This document shows positions 1-13,544 of a DNA stretch of 64,000 bases, piece after piece. The notes under the pieces were generated by a model that was not told the origin of the DNA, did no database searches, and saw only the letters and a list, made by a program, of their open reading frames with translations. This stretch comes from Limanda limanda (taxonomy: Eukaryota > Chordata > Actinopteri > Pleuronectiformes > Pleuronectidae), in the NCBI RefSeq assembly GCF_963576545.1, contig NC_083646.1, positions 25,870,527-25,934,526 on the forward strand. The letters run 5' to 3'. A program made the translations under genes and the position numbers. Positions within the stretch are counted from its first letter, which is position 1. The number at the start of each line of letters is the position of its first letter.

Positions 1-57
1 CACTAACAGCGGTTATATTTTAAGTGAATATTATACATTTATATAATCATATATGTT

Positions 58-104
<47 letters not shown>

Positions 105-2759
105 TTTATATATAAAATCGCTCTCACCATCTTTTAAGGTCATTTGACCTGGTGAAATTTTGCAGCGCTGGATGAAACCAGACAAAAAATGTAACCAGCA
201 TACATCACTGTTAGTCAGCGCTTGCACAAGTCCAACGCACCAATTGACTGTATATGGAGATGGATGAGTCTGCAAAGTAGTGATAGTGAGGTACCGCCAA
301 TACACGCTCTGGATCCATTACTCGTTACTCTCAGCTGTCAGTCATGATCCGGTTGTTTCAACATTAAATAACGAATTCAAACCAAACTTACCAGAAAAAA
401 CATGAACATAGCTCATGAACATAAATCAGGGCTATAAGAACTATCTAAAATTATTCATCTTGCAATTTAGTTTGATCCAGCTCTACTCCATTGATATGAA
501 GAAGGTGAGATTTATGACAAGGGGGCGATGGAGACAATTTGAAATCTCTGGAACACAACACATGGTTGTCCTTGTGTTACCTTCTTCTCATTCTGTTCAT
601 AATTTTTTTTGTTTATTTTTTGAAAGTTTTATAATACATACATATGGCACCTTAACTAGAAATCTCCCAAAAATATATAGATTTGGATGAAGATAATAAT
701 AATTAAAGAAAGGTATATTTCACTGAATAGCCCTTTTGTGTTTTTTTATATTGTTTTTCCTTCTGCTGTCTTATGGTTGGATAGAGGTCAGATGAAAAGT
801 ATCTCTAGAGATCATCAGACAGCATTAACAAACTATAGGAGGCAAAGTGTTTTACTAGTACAGACAGACTATAAGACAGACGAGAAAAGACCGAAATAGA
901 GAGACAAGAGCGGGTCAGACAGGGGGAGAGGAATGCTGTTTACTTATTGCACTCATCCATAAGAGGGCTCCATCTCAACAGTCAGTTGGCCGGACGCTGC
1001 CTTGAGTTCAGCACTGCATCCAGCCAACAGCACCCCCCCTCTTCTCCTCCCCCAAACCCCCCGACCCTAAACTGCCACCACTTTACCAACACAAAAAGAT
1101 GCAGCACGGCACTTTCCTTTTCACCCTAGCATGCAACACCCCCCCGCACACACACACCAACCCATCCACACACCCTTCTGACACACACACACACACACAC
1201 CCCTGGCCTCCCCCTTTCCCACCTTTGTATCAGTTGAAAGGCATATGGTTACAGCCATCCGATTCCCCCTGGCTGAAAGTGCCTTTCACTTTACCGCAGT
1301 TCACAAAGAGGTCAGACTACGGCAAACAGAAATATTGTGTGAGAGCTCACTTTTTTTTTGTGCCTGAGCTAAGAAATGTTAGAATAGCAGCGGTAGAGAG
1401 AGTCCCTGATAAAGTTACATCTGGTCAAACAAACCTCATTCCATTCCTCATGCCAGAGCGGGACAATTTATGTTGCAGTGAATAAAGAGCAGCATTTGAG
1501 AGAATTGACAGAAACTAACCTCAGACATGGTCAGCAAAACATCATTCATTCAAGCCCACATCCATGCACCAACTTTTCAAAAGCAGCTTTCCTGATGAAG
1601 TTCAAACAGCTGCAGAAGAAACTTCGCTGTTTGGATTCAAAATGATCAGTGAAGTCGAGCTGCGACGGGTTCAGGGAGAAGACAGCAGGGGTGGGCTGTC
1701 TGAGGTGAACGCCACAATGAGAAAATCAATCAACGGCAGGCAGGTAGGGTTGATAGGAGCGAGGTGTCAGAAATATCACAGAGGCCGGTGTGTGTAACAC
1801 GATGAGGCAGTGTCTCGGTCACAAGCCCCTGGGTCCCTGGGCTATCTAGTCTCTCTCCCTGTCTTTGTGCTACTCTGGTAAATGATTAATAATGAGTGTT
1901 CCTCTGTTGACCTTGTTTGTTAAGAGACTTGTACCTGACAACTTTCCACAGTTTGTGCACCAAGGAAAGCCATTTCTGACACGGACAAGCACCTACTCCA
2001 ATTTCTGAACGTCTCCCTGCGCCACTTAAACGACTCATAAAATAAGTTGAGCCCTTTGAAGCTTTGCAAACGCTACCCCAGTGTCCCTATTGTTAACCTA
2101 ATAACTCTAGCTGTGAGTTTGGGGGTACATTTTCAGTCTGCAGCCCTGTAATTAGACTGACTATTCAGGCACCAATTTATGACCATTATTTTTCTTGGCA
2201 TAAAAGCTGGTGAGCTGAAGATTTGATTTCCAAACAAGAACTCTGGGGAACCACACCAAAACAGCCTCTGGAAAGAAACCGCACAGCCAAACAGTCGTCA
2301 GCACTTCAAACACTTCACTGCAAGCTAAAAGAGATTAATTCTGAAAAGCTAACTGCTGTTTGCTTTGCCCTTTATGATGGTTCCTTTTAGTAGGATAACA
2401 TTTGGTGAGAAAGTGTCAGACTTGGTTTAACTCGAGGCCGGCTGCTTCCCCATGGACCAGGGAGTCTTCGAGGAGGTCTTCCCCCAGAAACTTCCCTCCA
2501 AACCCACCACCCCACCCCACCCCTGAGGAGCGGACTGACGACCGGCCTGGAAGTGTGCCTTGTTCCACGGGGCCATCAAACATTTATTCATCTCATAAGT
2601 TGCTGCCAACAGCCTCACTTGCAGCCTTGGGCACAGCAGAGAGCTGGGTGAAGCGAAGGCAGGTCAGACTCTAACCTATGACAGTCATAAAAAACAAAGA
2701 TAATGCAGTGAATTGATATGTATTTCTGTTTTGGTGTGTGGAAACGCTAGCAAGTGTGT
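1..2759. other. Gene-free 3' flank of gdf6 with simple repeats
   Basis: No ORF here resembles a protein I recognise. The stretch contains an AT dinucleotide tract (about 66-101) and a C/CA-rich stretch near 1020-1200. The rest is unique-looking sequence and may hold distal enhancers of gdf6, which is known to use remote regulatory elements, but nothing in a single sequence shows that. Confidence 0.5.
66..101. repeat. (AT)n microsatellite
   Basis: About 18 uninterrupted AT units. Confidence 0.9.
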
Positions 2760-2767
2760 GTGTTTGT

Positions 2768-3776
2768 CAGTGTTGGTCAAGTTACTTCTAAAAAGTAATT
2801 AGTTACAGTTACAAATTACTTATCCCAAAAAGTAATTGAGTTAGTAAGTAATTGAGTTAGTAACTCAGTTACCACATTGTTAGAGTAATTAGTTACTCAG
2901 CAAAGTAACTGTGGCGTTATTTTTCATGTTTTATAACGCTGTTACGTTCTGTAACATCTTTAACGTCAAAGATGTTTATATTAACTGATTGAAGAATAAA
3001 AACACTATATACAGTATTTTAGAACATTTGGTATTTATTTGAACTCAATAGATTGCAGCCTGCCATATGATGCATAGAATTAAAACATATAAAAATAAAT
3101 ATTGAAAATAAAATTCAAGTGCAAATGTAAACTTGGGTAAAAAGAAACAAAGGAAAATCTGGCCATTAAGTAGTGTGAGAAGTAGTGCCGGTACTTCCAG
3201 TTATTGAACGCTACTTTTGAATTTCCCTGGCTCGTCGCCATTGTCGCTGTCTTGAGCTGTAGTCAGAGCGTGCAGTGAGACAGCTCTCTCCACGCAGCTG
3301 GGGTGTAATATTGTAACGGATCGAGAGACCCCCCCCCCCCCCCCCACCACCAGAGTGTTGTTTGACAGCCGTCGCCGGATGATGACGTAGCGAGCGACAT
3401 CAAGCCTATTCATTGGTGGAGAAGGAGTCGCAAGGGACAGGAGAAAGCGGAAGTGCGGAGGAAGCCGGCAAACAGCGTGACCACTATAGCGGAGGAAGTG
3501 AAAGAGAGGCAGTGGAAACCCTCGAAACTAAGGAGCGGACATCTGAGACAGACTGAGTAAGCCCTGGCCGATCGGGGACTGCGGAGTCGCTGCCGGTTGG
3601 GATCGCCGACTGACCGCTTCATTCAACCAAATTGTAGTAACGCGCCACTTTACATTATCAATAACGATAACGGCGTTGTAACGATGACAAAAGTAATTAA
3701 TTAGATATACTCCGTTACTGAAAAAGAACTCCGTTAGTAACGCCGTTATACTTAAACGCCGTTACTCCCAACACTG
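2768..3776. mobile_element. Complete non-autonomous hAT transposon (MITE)
   Basis: The element starts CAGTGTTGG and ends CCAACACTG, a perfect 9-bp terminal inverted pair. It is flanked on both sides by GTGTTTGT (2760-2767 and 3777-3784), an exact 8-bp target duplication, the hallmark of hAT transposition. Subterminal regions are rich in AGTAATTAGTTAC-type and GTTACTAACGG-type motifs on opposite strands. The 1009-bp body has no transposase. A 17-C run lies at 3329-3345 inside a GC-rich centre. The perfect target duplication suggests fairly recent insertion. Confidence 0.9.
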
Positions 3777-3784
3777 GTGTTTGT

Positions 3785-6700
3785 GTATTAGGGAATGCTG
3801 TGGTGAGGGATTTTCACCCCTGACTGCCTCGCACCATAAATCCATCCCTCATTGGGATGACAAAATGAAAATGGCCCCATCATAAAACATCTGTAATGGC
3901 TCCATCTACCACCAACACATAATGGGGCAATTACCAAGACGGGGGCTGGGACGGCATAAAGCCTTTAGCTCTCTTTGGTACACCACACAATGCTTTGGTG
4001 TATGCGTTTGTGTCTCCCATGTATGCAGTGTCTGTGCGTATGCACATGTTTGTGACTCCTCTCAGCTTAGGACTTCACATGTGTAAAGACCTTGAGAGAG
4101 TGAACAATGTGACAAAGAGCTCTCATCATTAGTCCATTGACCCTGTTCCCAGAGAAACCATTCTGTCAATTCCACAAATTGACAGACCGGCACATCTAAT
4201 CTGAAATTGCATTATTGATGCCTGATCTTTTGCATGGCCCCGGCCTGGTGCTGCATCTTCCACACCTCGTAATCAAGCATAATTGAGGTTAACTGTACGG
4301 CACGGCTGAAATGCTAGACAGGTAGGCCGCAGCCTCTCATGATTAATGTAGTGTGTTAGTGTTCTGGGCTCTGACCTTTTGAGATAGGCCAGGCACCATT
4401 TTGAGGGGAAGCTCTGCCTCTGCCGAGTTGTGGAGTTGTCCATCAAGTCCTCCTGCAACCCGCCACCCTCCTCCTTCCACCTACCACCACCCCCACTCTT
4501 CCAAAGTCAGATCCTTGTCTTGCTGCCTCATTGCCCCTGACCCATGTTTGTTTGCCTACATGTCTCGTTTTACAATGCAGAACCAAAACCTCTTGCTTTT
4601 ACCACCCAGGTCTTTTTTTTATTCGGGTGTGTCTTGTGTAGAGAAGAGAAAAAGTTAATGGACATTGATTGAGCATTGATGAGGAGAGAAGGAGTTGTGA
4701 TTTGATGTTCTGGGTTTTTCCTCAAGTTTTAGCCGTGAATCATATTCCAGTCTACTCCTGAGCGGCTTTGGGGTCTAATTCCTGTCTTTTCCTTTGACAT
4801 TACGAGTCAAAGCATGGATTTAAGACCTAATTTGTCCTTCAACGGGGCAACTGTCCAGACCAGTGAATGCCATTGTCCGGCCACAATTGGTCAACGGCCC
4901 TCCCTCTCCTCTCCACAAGCCGCGGCGGATGTGAATTGGCAGCGAGGTCATGTCCTTGCCTTGCTCCCAAACATGAGCATTGTCAGAGTTAACTGAGTAA
5001 ATTTACTTTTGACTCGAGCTCTTTCAGACCCTCGCACAAACACACAGATACACTCGAAAAAAAACAAAAAACGATGGACTGCAAGAATACAAAAAGGAAA
5101 TTCTTCCTTTGTGCAGAGGTTTGCAGGAGAATTTGAAGGTGTGCTTGTTAATCAGGGATGGCGAGGACCCGGGTCACCGTCTGTAACATAGACCAGGGGC
5201 AGTAAATGGATGAGGAGGGGGTGAAAGGGCACCCTCAGACATTCCTTTAGAAAATAAACAGAAGAAAAACGGGCTTCTATGGACAGGTATTCCTGAGCAG
5301 ATATATGGAGTGGACTTTAGTCTATTGCTTTTTTCCGAGTTTCTAAATGAATTTGTTTCTGAGATACAAAAGCCGTGAACGATTCTCTGGGGCAACACAT
5401 TTGGAGGCGTGTTTGCTACCTCTGTCGGAATAAGCCAATCATGCTCACGTTTCAAAAGTGCACTTGGGAGTGAGTTTAATGCAATTAGCAGGTTATCTGT
5501 GGTGAAGTGGAGGTGTCTGCTGTCCTCCTGTTACCGTATGGTCTGACAGGAGGGAGGGATGGCTCTCTGTCGGGCCACAGACGAAGAAGCAGGGGAATCG
5601 ACAGGCAGATGCCCCCTCAGCACCCTGCTCTTTTGTTACACCACCTCTGCTCTGTCTGAGGTTTATTATCCGTCTGTGCATCCACACCAGCACCAAGTGA
5701 AACCCCCGTTTTTAGAAATTGTGCATTTCGTCTGGCAAGTGATTTAAATAGGTTCTCCTTTTTGTGCTTTCCTTGACGGACTTCAAGCAAATGAATTCCG
5801 GGGGCGAGAGAAAAAGGTAGTGACCTCTGGCATTAAGGCACAAGCAAGTGTATTTAATGTTTGGGGCCGCCCCTGTCTTTGTGTTGAAGCCAGTCGTTCA
5901 ATGAAAGGCAGCAGTAGGGGTCACTTCAGGCATCTGCTGCTCTCCTGCACCGATCATCTGTCCATCTGTGTGTGCTGCTGCCCTTCTGTCCACTGATAAC
6001 ACACTCACAGACACACAAATACATAGAGCAACACACACTCTCTGTATAACGTTGCATGCAAATTCACTCATTGCGTGCTTTATATTCTGGACAAGTGTTT
6101 TTACTCTGTGTCTGCTTCAGCGTTGAGTAGCACCACCTTGCCCTGGCCTGTGTTCTTGGCTGCAGAAAGGTGTCAAGCTTTATTGTGGAGGGAATCACAA
6201 TATCTGCAATGCATAACGGTGGGAACTCAAAGAAACCAGAGAAGGTGGGAACCCCTCTAGAGGCAAAACAAAATCTGTGAGCCGAGAAAGGCTCATTGAC
6301 AAATGGATAATAAGTTCTTGCTGGATTTTATCAGTATAGGCTCGTAGTTTTAAAGTCAGACCTTGGCAGTGACCAGGCTCCCCCTTTTTCTGTCCCCCTC
6401 TCTACGTTCAAATTGCATCCATTCAATAGCTCAAAGCACGTGACCTAAGTCCTCAGGATACATTTTCTAATGCTCTGTAACAAATTTTTGCTTTCTCAGA
6501 AGTCTCTGCCGTCTGAAAGATCAGTGTAATTTATGCCTTTCCTGTCACTGATGAGGACACTGCCGATAACAGAGAGGTTAAGTATGAGGAACATTTATGT
6601 CTCCATGCGAGTCAGGAGTTTTTGGGGGGTTTTTTTATCTTGGAGACGCTCCCGGGCTTTCCACTCACAGAATCACGTTGTAGATCTTCACTTTTTCAGC

Positions 6701-9653
6701 CTTTTTCGAATCTCTAAAGAGGAGCCTCCACACACAGATGTGGGGTGTCAAGACTATTTGTGTTATACATTCTCCACATTTCTGATGAAAAGGACCCGTC
6801 TCTTTGCCATTTTCAGTTTGCTTAGACTAATATATTAGGACCAAGTTTCAAATAAACACAACTCGGTTTTTTTTCTCTCTCCTGGTCTCTCTGCCTCGGT
6901 GTGGAGTGGAGGGACAATAAGGTGGTTGTGATGAAGAAGTTTATTGGAACATTTAACTTAAGAATGAGGGATTGGAGCGGGTAAACAAAGCATTCCTTTC
7001 CCTTTCATCACCGTTTAACTGTTCCCTTAACAGTCAGTCTCACCTCTAGGCCTGTGCCCACCAGACCGGGGGAACTTGTCAAATAAATATAAATCAAAAA
7101 GTAAAGCTTTATCTCACGAGGTACCGTTCGTTTGCTCTTCTAATCCGTAATCAGCAAAGCCCTCATCTCTGGCACTGAATAGAGACTAAGGCTGGTGTCA
7201 CAGTATCTCCCAAGGTGCACTTGTGAGCAGGATATAGCGCGGCTCGTATAGTAGCACCCCGGCGATGTTGTTCCAGACGTATAGCCTGGAGGGCCATTTG
7301 GTTATACTCAAGGGAATGGTTGTTGTGTCAGTCATTTGCAGCGACTGCTAAAGAGTGCACTTAGCATCCTCTGTTTCCCCCTAGCAAACATGTGGGGAGT
7401 GACATGATACTGTACAAGAGCCTGGACAACATATAACATTTCAAAGCAATTTCCTAATTGTTTCCAGGCCAAGGTCGATCGCCTATATGGAAGCAATCCC
7501 CTTCTTTCAAACTTCTTCTTTTTTTCATCCACAGATTGGGAAACATTAAAGTGTTAAGTAAACTTGACCCAGGCGGGGCTAATTCATTGGGAAATAGCTG
7601 GGGTTCGTACATTCAGTGCCATATCAGTGACAGTCAGTCGGTGGGTTTCCTCCTGCTTGGATGGTCACCATATGTTTATAAGGATTTTAGTGGAGCAGTG
7701 GTCCTGAGCAGGCCAGTCACCTGATAGTGACATGTGTTGTCTATATATATGTATATGATCAGAGACTGTTTACATAGAGGGAGAACTGACAGATAAGCTT
7801 GAATACCTGAAGCCAAAGGTGTATGTGCTTCATTTGCACTGGATATTGTACATAAAAAATCACATTTAAGTTTAGAAAGTCTCCTTAAATACAGTTGACT
7901 CTTATAGCCAACATATAGTCTCTTATTTTTCCTTTATTTTCCTCATTCTGCATCATTTTACACCAACAGGCCATGTTTTATCTATGGGTGTAATTTCTCT
8001 ACATCTAATTCAAGCTAAAGGGGGAAACATTTTTTTAATGACCACTTGTTTCCTATAACTAAAAAAATATATATCAGATCATTAATTCAGTCAGAAAGAA
8101 ACGCCATACAAATGTTCCATTAGATTTTTATGTTTTTTAGAGAAATCACATGACACTTGAAAAATAATCATCAGAAGTTCCAGGCTGGTGCGCTTTGTTT
8201 TGAATTTTATTTGTACAGTAATGGTGTGGAATATTATATAGGTATATAAATGATCTTATATATCATTGTAAAAGCTCTTTACACTCTAACTGAATGCACC
8301 TCAAAACTCAGATCCTATATGTAATTATGAGGTAGACATTAATTATGGTATTTTCCACCCTCTGCAAAAAAACGAATACACCTTAAATTACTCTTATCAA
8401 TGTAAGAAATATATGATTATCATGAAACTCTGTACATCACAAATAATAAAATAATTATAGAATAGAAATTATACCGATTTGAGTGCATTTTGTATATTTA
8501 CAAAGAAATGCCGTTTTCTCATTTCTTCATTCGTTGCACTTTGTAAAGTTTTCCACTGTACAAATATTTACAGCTCAAAAAATAATAATGAACAGCAGTG
8601 CATTCAAAGCTAATGTGCATTTAAATATCGTCTCGTTTGCGAGTCTCTGTTTTTTCCATATCTTCGTCATCAGAGAGGACAAACTTTCTCGCTGACCGCG
8701 TGTCCTTGGCGCAGTCAGTTGTGGAAGTGCATTGCGTAAAGATGCAGACTTTTGAGCAAAAAGTTCGCCTCAGTAATTTTGAGTTATTTCTTTCATTCGT
8801 TCTTTTTTCCTTGCTTCCTTCCTTCTTTTTTTTTTACAACTGGGCCCCACTCAGGCACAAGTCTGGGTTTGTGTCCTTCTCTGTGCGTAAAAAGGCGCAC
8901 GGCGCACCTCCAAGCGCCTCAAAACGGGTCTCCAGTATAAGGCAAAAAAAAAATCTCTTGAAGGCATCACCACCTCTCATCAGAACACTGTGTGTGTGTA
9001 TGTGTGTGAGTGTGCGTGTTGTAGATTAGACATTCATTTATATCTTTATTATTTAACTTCTTTTTATTCTCTTATTCATTTATTTGGAGAACAGGCACTA
9101 GTTGCTCGGGTCCATAATGGCTGACTCCAGCTGGACACTGGCAATTACAGCCTGCTGGATGCACATACCCAAAGGAATCCGGCCTGGCAGGCGGGATCAC
9201 ACGGCAGAGCTGCAACAAAGCGCTGACAGGCAAAGCCCACTGTCCTCTGGCCTCGGCACGAACAGGTGCAGCACGGACTCAATGGGCTCCCATCCCGCCT
9301 TCAGTCACATCACACACCATGTTCCCAGCCCCTGTGCCACATGGACACGTCTCGCTCTGGGGAAACAGAAGCCTGTTTGGATGCGTGATAACTCGGTTTG
9401 CGTGGATGGGAGTGCACTGTATGTGCGTAAGACTTTTTTTAAGGCAGAGAGTGTGAATTAATGTGGCTGTTACTGCGTCTGAATAAATAGCAGATATTCG
9501 CCTCTTGTGCGCATCCCTTTTGAATAAAAGACAAAGGCGCGTCATGCGTCAAAGCATTCCAGACCTGCACTGAGGACTTTACATCTTCAACCTGGGACCC
9601 CTCGAGACGTAGCTCTCCTCTGTCTTTTGAATGTTCGAACAAAATAATGGCCG
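3785..9653. other. gdf6 downstream region, including its 3' UTR
   Basis: No coding exon was recognised. The part nearest the gdf6 stop (about 7800-9653) is AT-rich and probably holds the 3' UTR; minus-strand AATAAA hexamers (TTTATT on the plus strand) occur near 9040 and 9063. Further left, nothing beyond short low-complexity patches was identified. Confidence 0.45.
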
Positions 9654-10813
9654 CTACCTGCACCCGCACTGCTCCACCACCATGTCCTCGTACTGTTTGT
9701 ACACCACGTTGTTGCCCGAGTCTATGTACAGGATGCTGATGGGGCTGAGTTTGGTGGGCACGCAGCAGCTGGGCGGGGTGCTGTTGGGGTCCATGGAGTT
9801 CATGAGCGTCTGTATGATGGCGTGGTTGGTGGGCTCCAGGTGTGACCGCAGCGGGAAGTCGCACACCCCCTCGCAGTGGTACGCCTCGTAATCCAGGGGC
9901 GCGATGATCCAGTCGTCCCAGCCCAGCTCCTTGAAATTGACGTGCAGCCCCTTTTTGCTGCAGCGGGATCTGGACTTCTTCCCGTGCCTCTTCCCGTGCC
10001 GGTTGCTCAGCGCGGTCCTGCGCCGGCGCCGGGGTCCCTCCCCTCCTCTCACGACCCTCGGCGGCCCCCCCTGCTTCTCTGCGGCCCTCACCGCCGCCGC
10101 CGCCTCATCCTTCTCGCCCACCGACCTCCGCGACTTGATCTTCTCCTTCATCTCGTTGAACAGGTTCTCCCTCTTCTTGGAGCGGGTGTAGGCCACCAGG
10201 ATGGCCTTCTCCTGCTGGGACCGGCTGCTCCTGTCCAGCCCCAGGTGCCTCAGGTCCACCTCGGTGTCGGACTTGCTGAGAGTGACCCTGAGCTGGAGGC
10301 AGAGCTGGTTTCCCTGCTGGTAGTGCTGCTGATGATGGTGCTGGGGATGATGATGAGGTTGGTGATAATGATGCTGGTGCGCTTTAAACGTTTCCCACAC
10401 GTCCAGAACCTCCCAGCCGGCTTTGGTGGAATCGAGCGGGTCCAGGGTCCGGGAGTCCAGCAGCCGGTCCGAGCGGCAGGGGTAGACCTGGACGTCGTAG
10501 AGGCCCGTGGTCTGCAGGGAGGCCTGCGGATCCCCGGGCGCCCTCCGGAATATCCTTAATTCCGCCCCGACCAGCTCCTCTTGGTCTGAAAGGGTTGAGA
10601 CATCAAACAGATACTTTTGTCTTCGCAGAGGAGAGTGCAAAAGATCGTCTGCAAGGATAAAAGAAAGAAATAATTGCAGTCAGATTCACTTAGGGTGTAC
10701 AGTGTTCAGAGAGATGGAGGGAGGAGGAGGAGGAGGAGGGGGGTACACACATTCTCCCACAGAGGCCTTCCACCCACTCCCAGACCCCCATCCCCCCAGC
10801 CCCCCACCCACCC

Positions 10814-10875
<62 letters not shown>

Positions 10876-13479
10876 TCCTCTCTCTCTTGTTTTTCAAATG
10901 TCCACCCGGAACCTGCCTGAAACAAACCGCAGCTGACATGTCCCTCGGTTTGGATGAGAATGAAAAAAAAACCCAGTAAACTCGCAGTTAACACCAGGTT
11001 TACTGCTGGTGAGAGATGTTGGTTATCCCACCTTATGAACCCATGATGACCCCTTTTCTTCCCCCTGATCCACTTTGATTGGTTTCAACTCGAACACAAT
11101 TCTGTCTTTTATAACCACAACAGGAATGATGAGGGTTCCTTTTACAAAACCCTCCTTTAAGGCTTCTGCCATCAAATTCCCTCGAATATTTTATATCATA
11201 AAAATAACTTGAATTCCTGTCATGACGCAAGCAAACCAACTTGTATGACAATGATATAATCTCGCACATGTGGATCTTTTACCCATCCGTCACATGGTCA
11301 GAGGTTTCATTTTTGACACTGCATCAACAGTAAGCTAATAAATCCATGGCGATATTTTAATTCCACGCCACTTTTAATCAAATCCAGCGTGTTTTAATGA
11401 AAAGAGCCCTGCTTTCATTTTACTTGCTGACAGATTGATTCTTAATTTCCACCACTTTGGCAGAGTGGAAGTCAACTTTTTCCTCCTCTGCGGCCTCACT
11501 AAGTCTTAAATCTCAGCAGCAGAGATGTGGTTACTTTTCTTTTCCTTTTTTTGAGAGACAGAGTAGTAAGGCACAGAGAGATTTAAAAAAAAAGAAAAGA
11601 CACAAAGGAGAGGTACTGTACACTCAACAGAACAATACACAATTAATGCATTATTCCCTGTTGGAGAGCCAGGAGGCCTGCACAGATTTCATTAAGGCGA
11701 ACCAATGAGGCTTGGAATATAACGCTGAGAGACAATGCATGAAAAAGCGTCAAACACACAAGTTTTAACACAGAGTAGAATGCTCTTGGTTCAACTTAAT
11801 CACGAATATCAGGCTGCAATTCACAGTAATTTAATGTTTGGATGCAAATGAGCTTTGTTCTTTAACTGCGTAAAAAGGCCTTAAAATAGATATTTTTTTC
11901 GTGAACAAAACGAAATAATTCTGTATACAAGGGTGATATTTTTCTTTTGTTTTTCTGATTTTCCTTTTTTTGAAGATATTCCCAAAAACTATCGTCAGTA
12001 GTATGAGTGCAGGCATATTTAACAAGAAAAGTACATTTAATTCATGAAAACAATGATATTTGCATTAGAAACAAGTAAAGTATTTTCCTATAAATGTGAC
12101 AAATTCTACTTTTACACTTAAAATAATTGAATCTTTAAAACTGAATTGAATTGCTGATTGTCATGGATGATTTTTGGTGTTTCTTTAAAAATAGAAGCAC
12201 ATTGTCAAGGTTAATTGTCTCTATTTCCGTCTGATCATTTCTTACCTTTTATTTGTCAATAAAAGTGACATGTTTATATGTAACGCTGTTATAAGACTTG
12301 TAAAAAATCTCCTGAGGATATATTTTGCGTCTCGTCAGTTTCCCTCCGTGAACCCTGCCCAGTCAAACAGTAAAAGCAGACTGAAACTTGTGCTCGTTGT
12401 AGAAACTTTCCGCGTATGGTCCACATTAGGTTTCTTTTTTTAAGACCTCAAACAAATCGAATACAAGTTCACCAAATAATTAACAGTTCCCAATTCCCAT
12501 CTTCCTCATTAAAGCACTTCCCCTCTTATATTTCACCTCATCCTGCCAACGACAACATTCCCCTCAAGTGCGCCTGCACGGAGCGAGCACACTGTGGATT
12601 ATTACCGCGAGACACGATCCGTGTTGACAGTTAAAAATGTACAAAGTTCTTCTTAATTTCATTATTATGTAAAAGGCATTTTTTTCCATTACGCTGCGAT
12701 GCTCCACAGCGGATAATTGGTGGAGAACACAGTGAACCTCTATTTTTTTATTGCTTGGTTAATAAAGAAGCATCCTGTGCACTTTGGTTTGACCTTGTTG
12801 GTTGTGTTTGAAGAAACGCAAAACATGTTTTTGTCATCCATGCCTCTGTTTAGAGGAGGGGGAGAGAGACACACACACACAGAGAGAATAAGAGGGAGAG
12901 AGCTTCACCATCTGCGCTTTAATGAGTTAACCCAAGTGCCAAAAGTAATTTTCGGATTCGGGTTATTCTTTTTTTCTGATCTCGCCTTTTTTGACCTCCA
13001 GGAAACACCCCGCCTCGTTTTATAAGCAAATTTGATTCACCTACAGTGTGAAAGCACAATGAAGCCGTAGATCACGTAGATGAGAGCATTTAGCCGTGCG
13101 TAAAAAGACGCAAAAACCTGTGGCTTTACGCGCCAAACGTAGCCACCCCTGTGTGTATTTCTTTCCTGACGGAGGCGACTTAAATTATAGGAAAACTCCC
13201 AGCTGAGGCTCATTCAGCAGGTCAACGCAGTGCAACACTGATGGGATGCTGAGAGGAATCCCGAGAGAGAGCGAAGGCGTTTGAGCTGATGGGACAACGG
13301 GAAAATAAAAAGTTTTGTCCGTAATTAAAGTGGTGGTCGCAAAGGGAGGTTTCGCATAAATAAAAGAAAAATAAATTCTAATAAGAACAACAACAACAAT
13401 ACTTCTACTACTTATACTACTACTACTAATACAAATACAAATAATAATAATAATAATAATAATAATCATAATCATAATC

Positions 13480-13544
<65 letters not shown>

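Noticed and set aside
9876..10559. 227-residue plus-strand open frame opposite gdf6 exon 2
   Set aside because: Antisense shadow of a GC-rich, codon-biased exon; the minus frame has the full GDF6 mature domain.
10507..10994. Open frames rich in SLSLSLS or RERERE
   Set aside because: Translations of the (CT)n microsatellite in the gdf6 intron.
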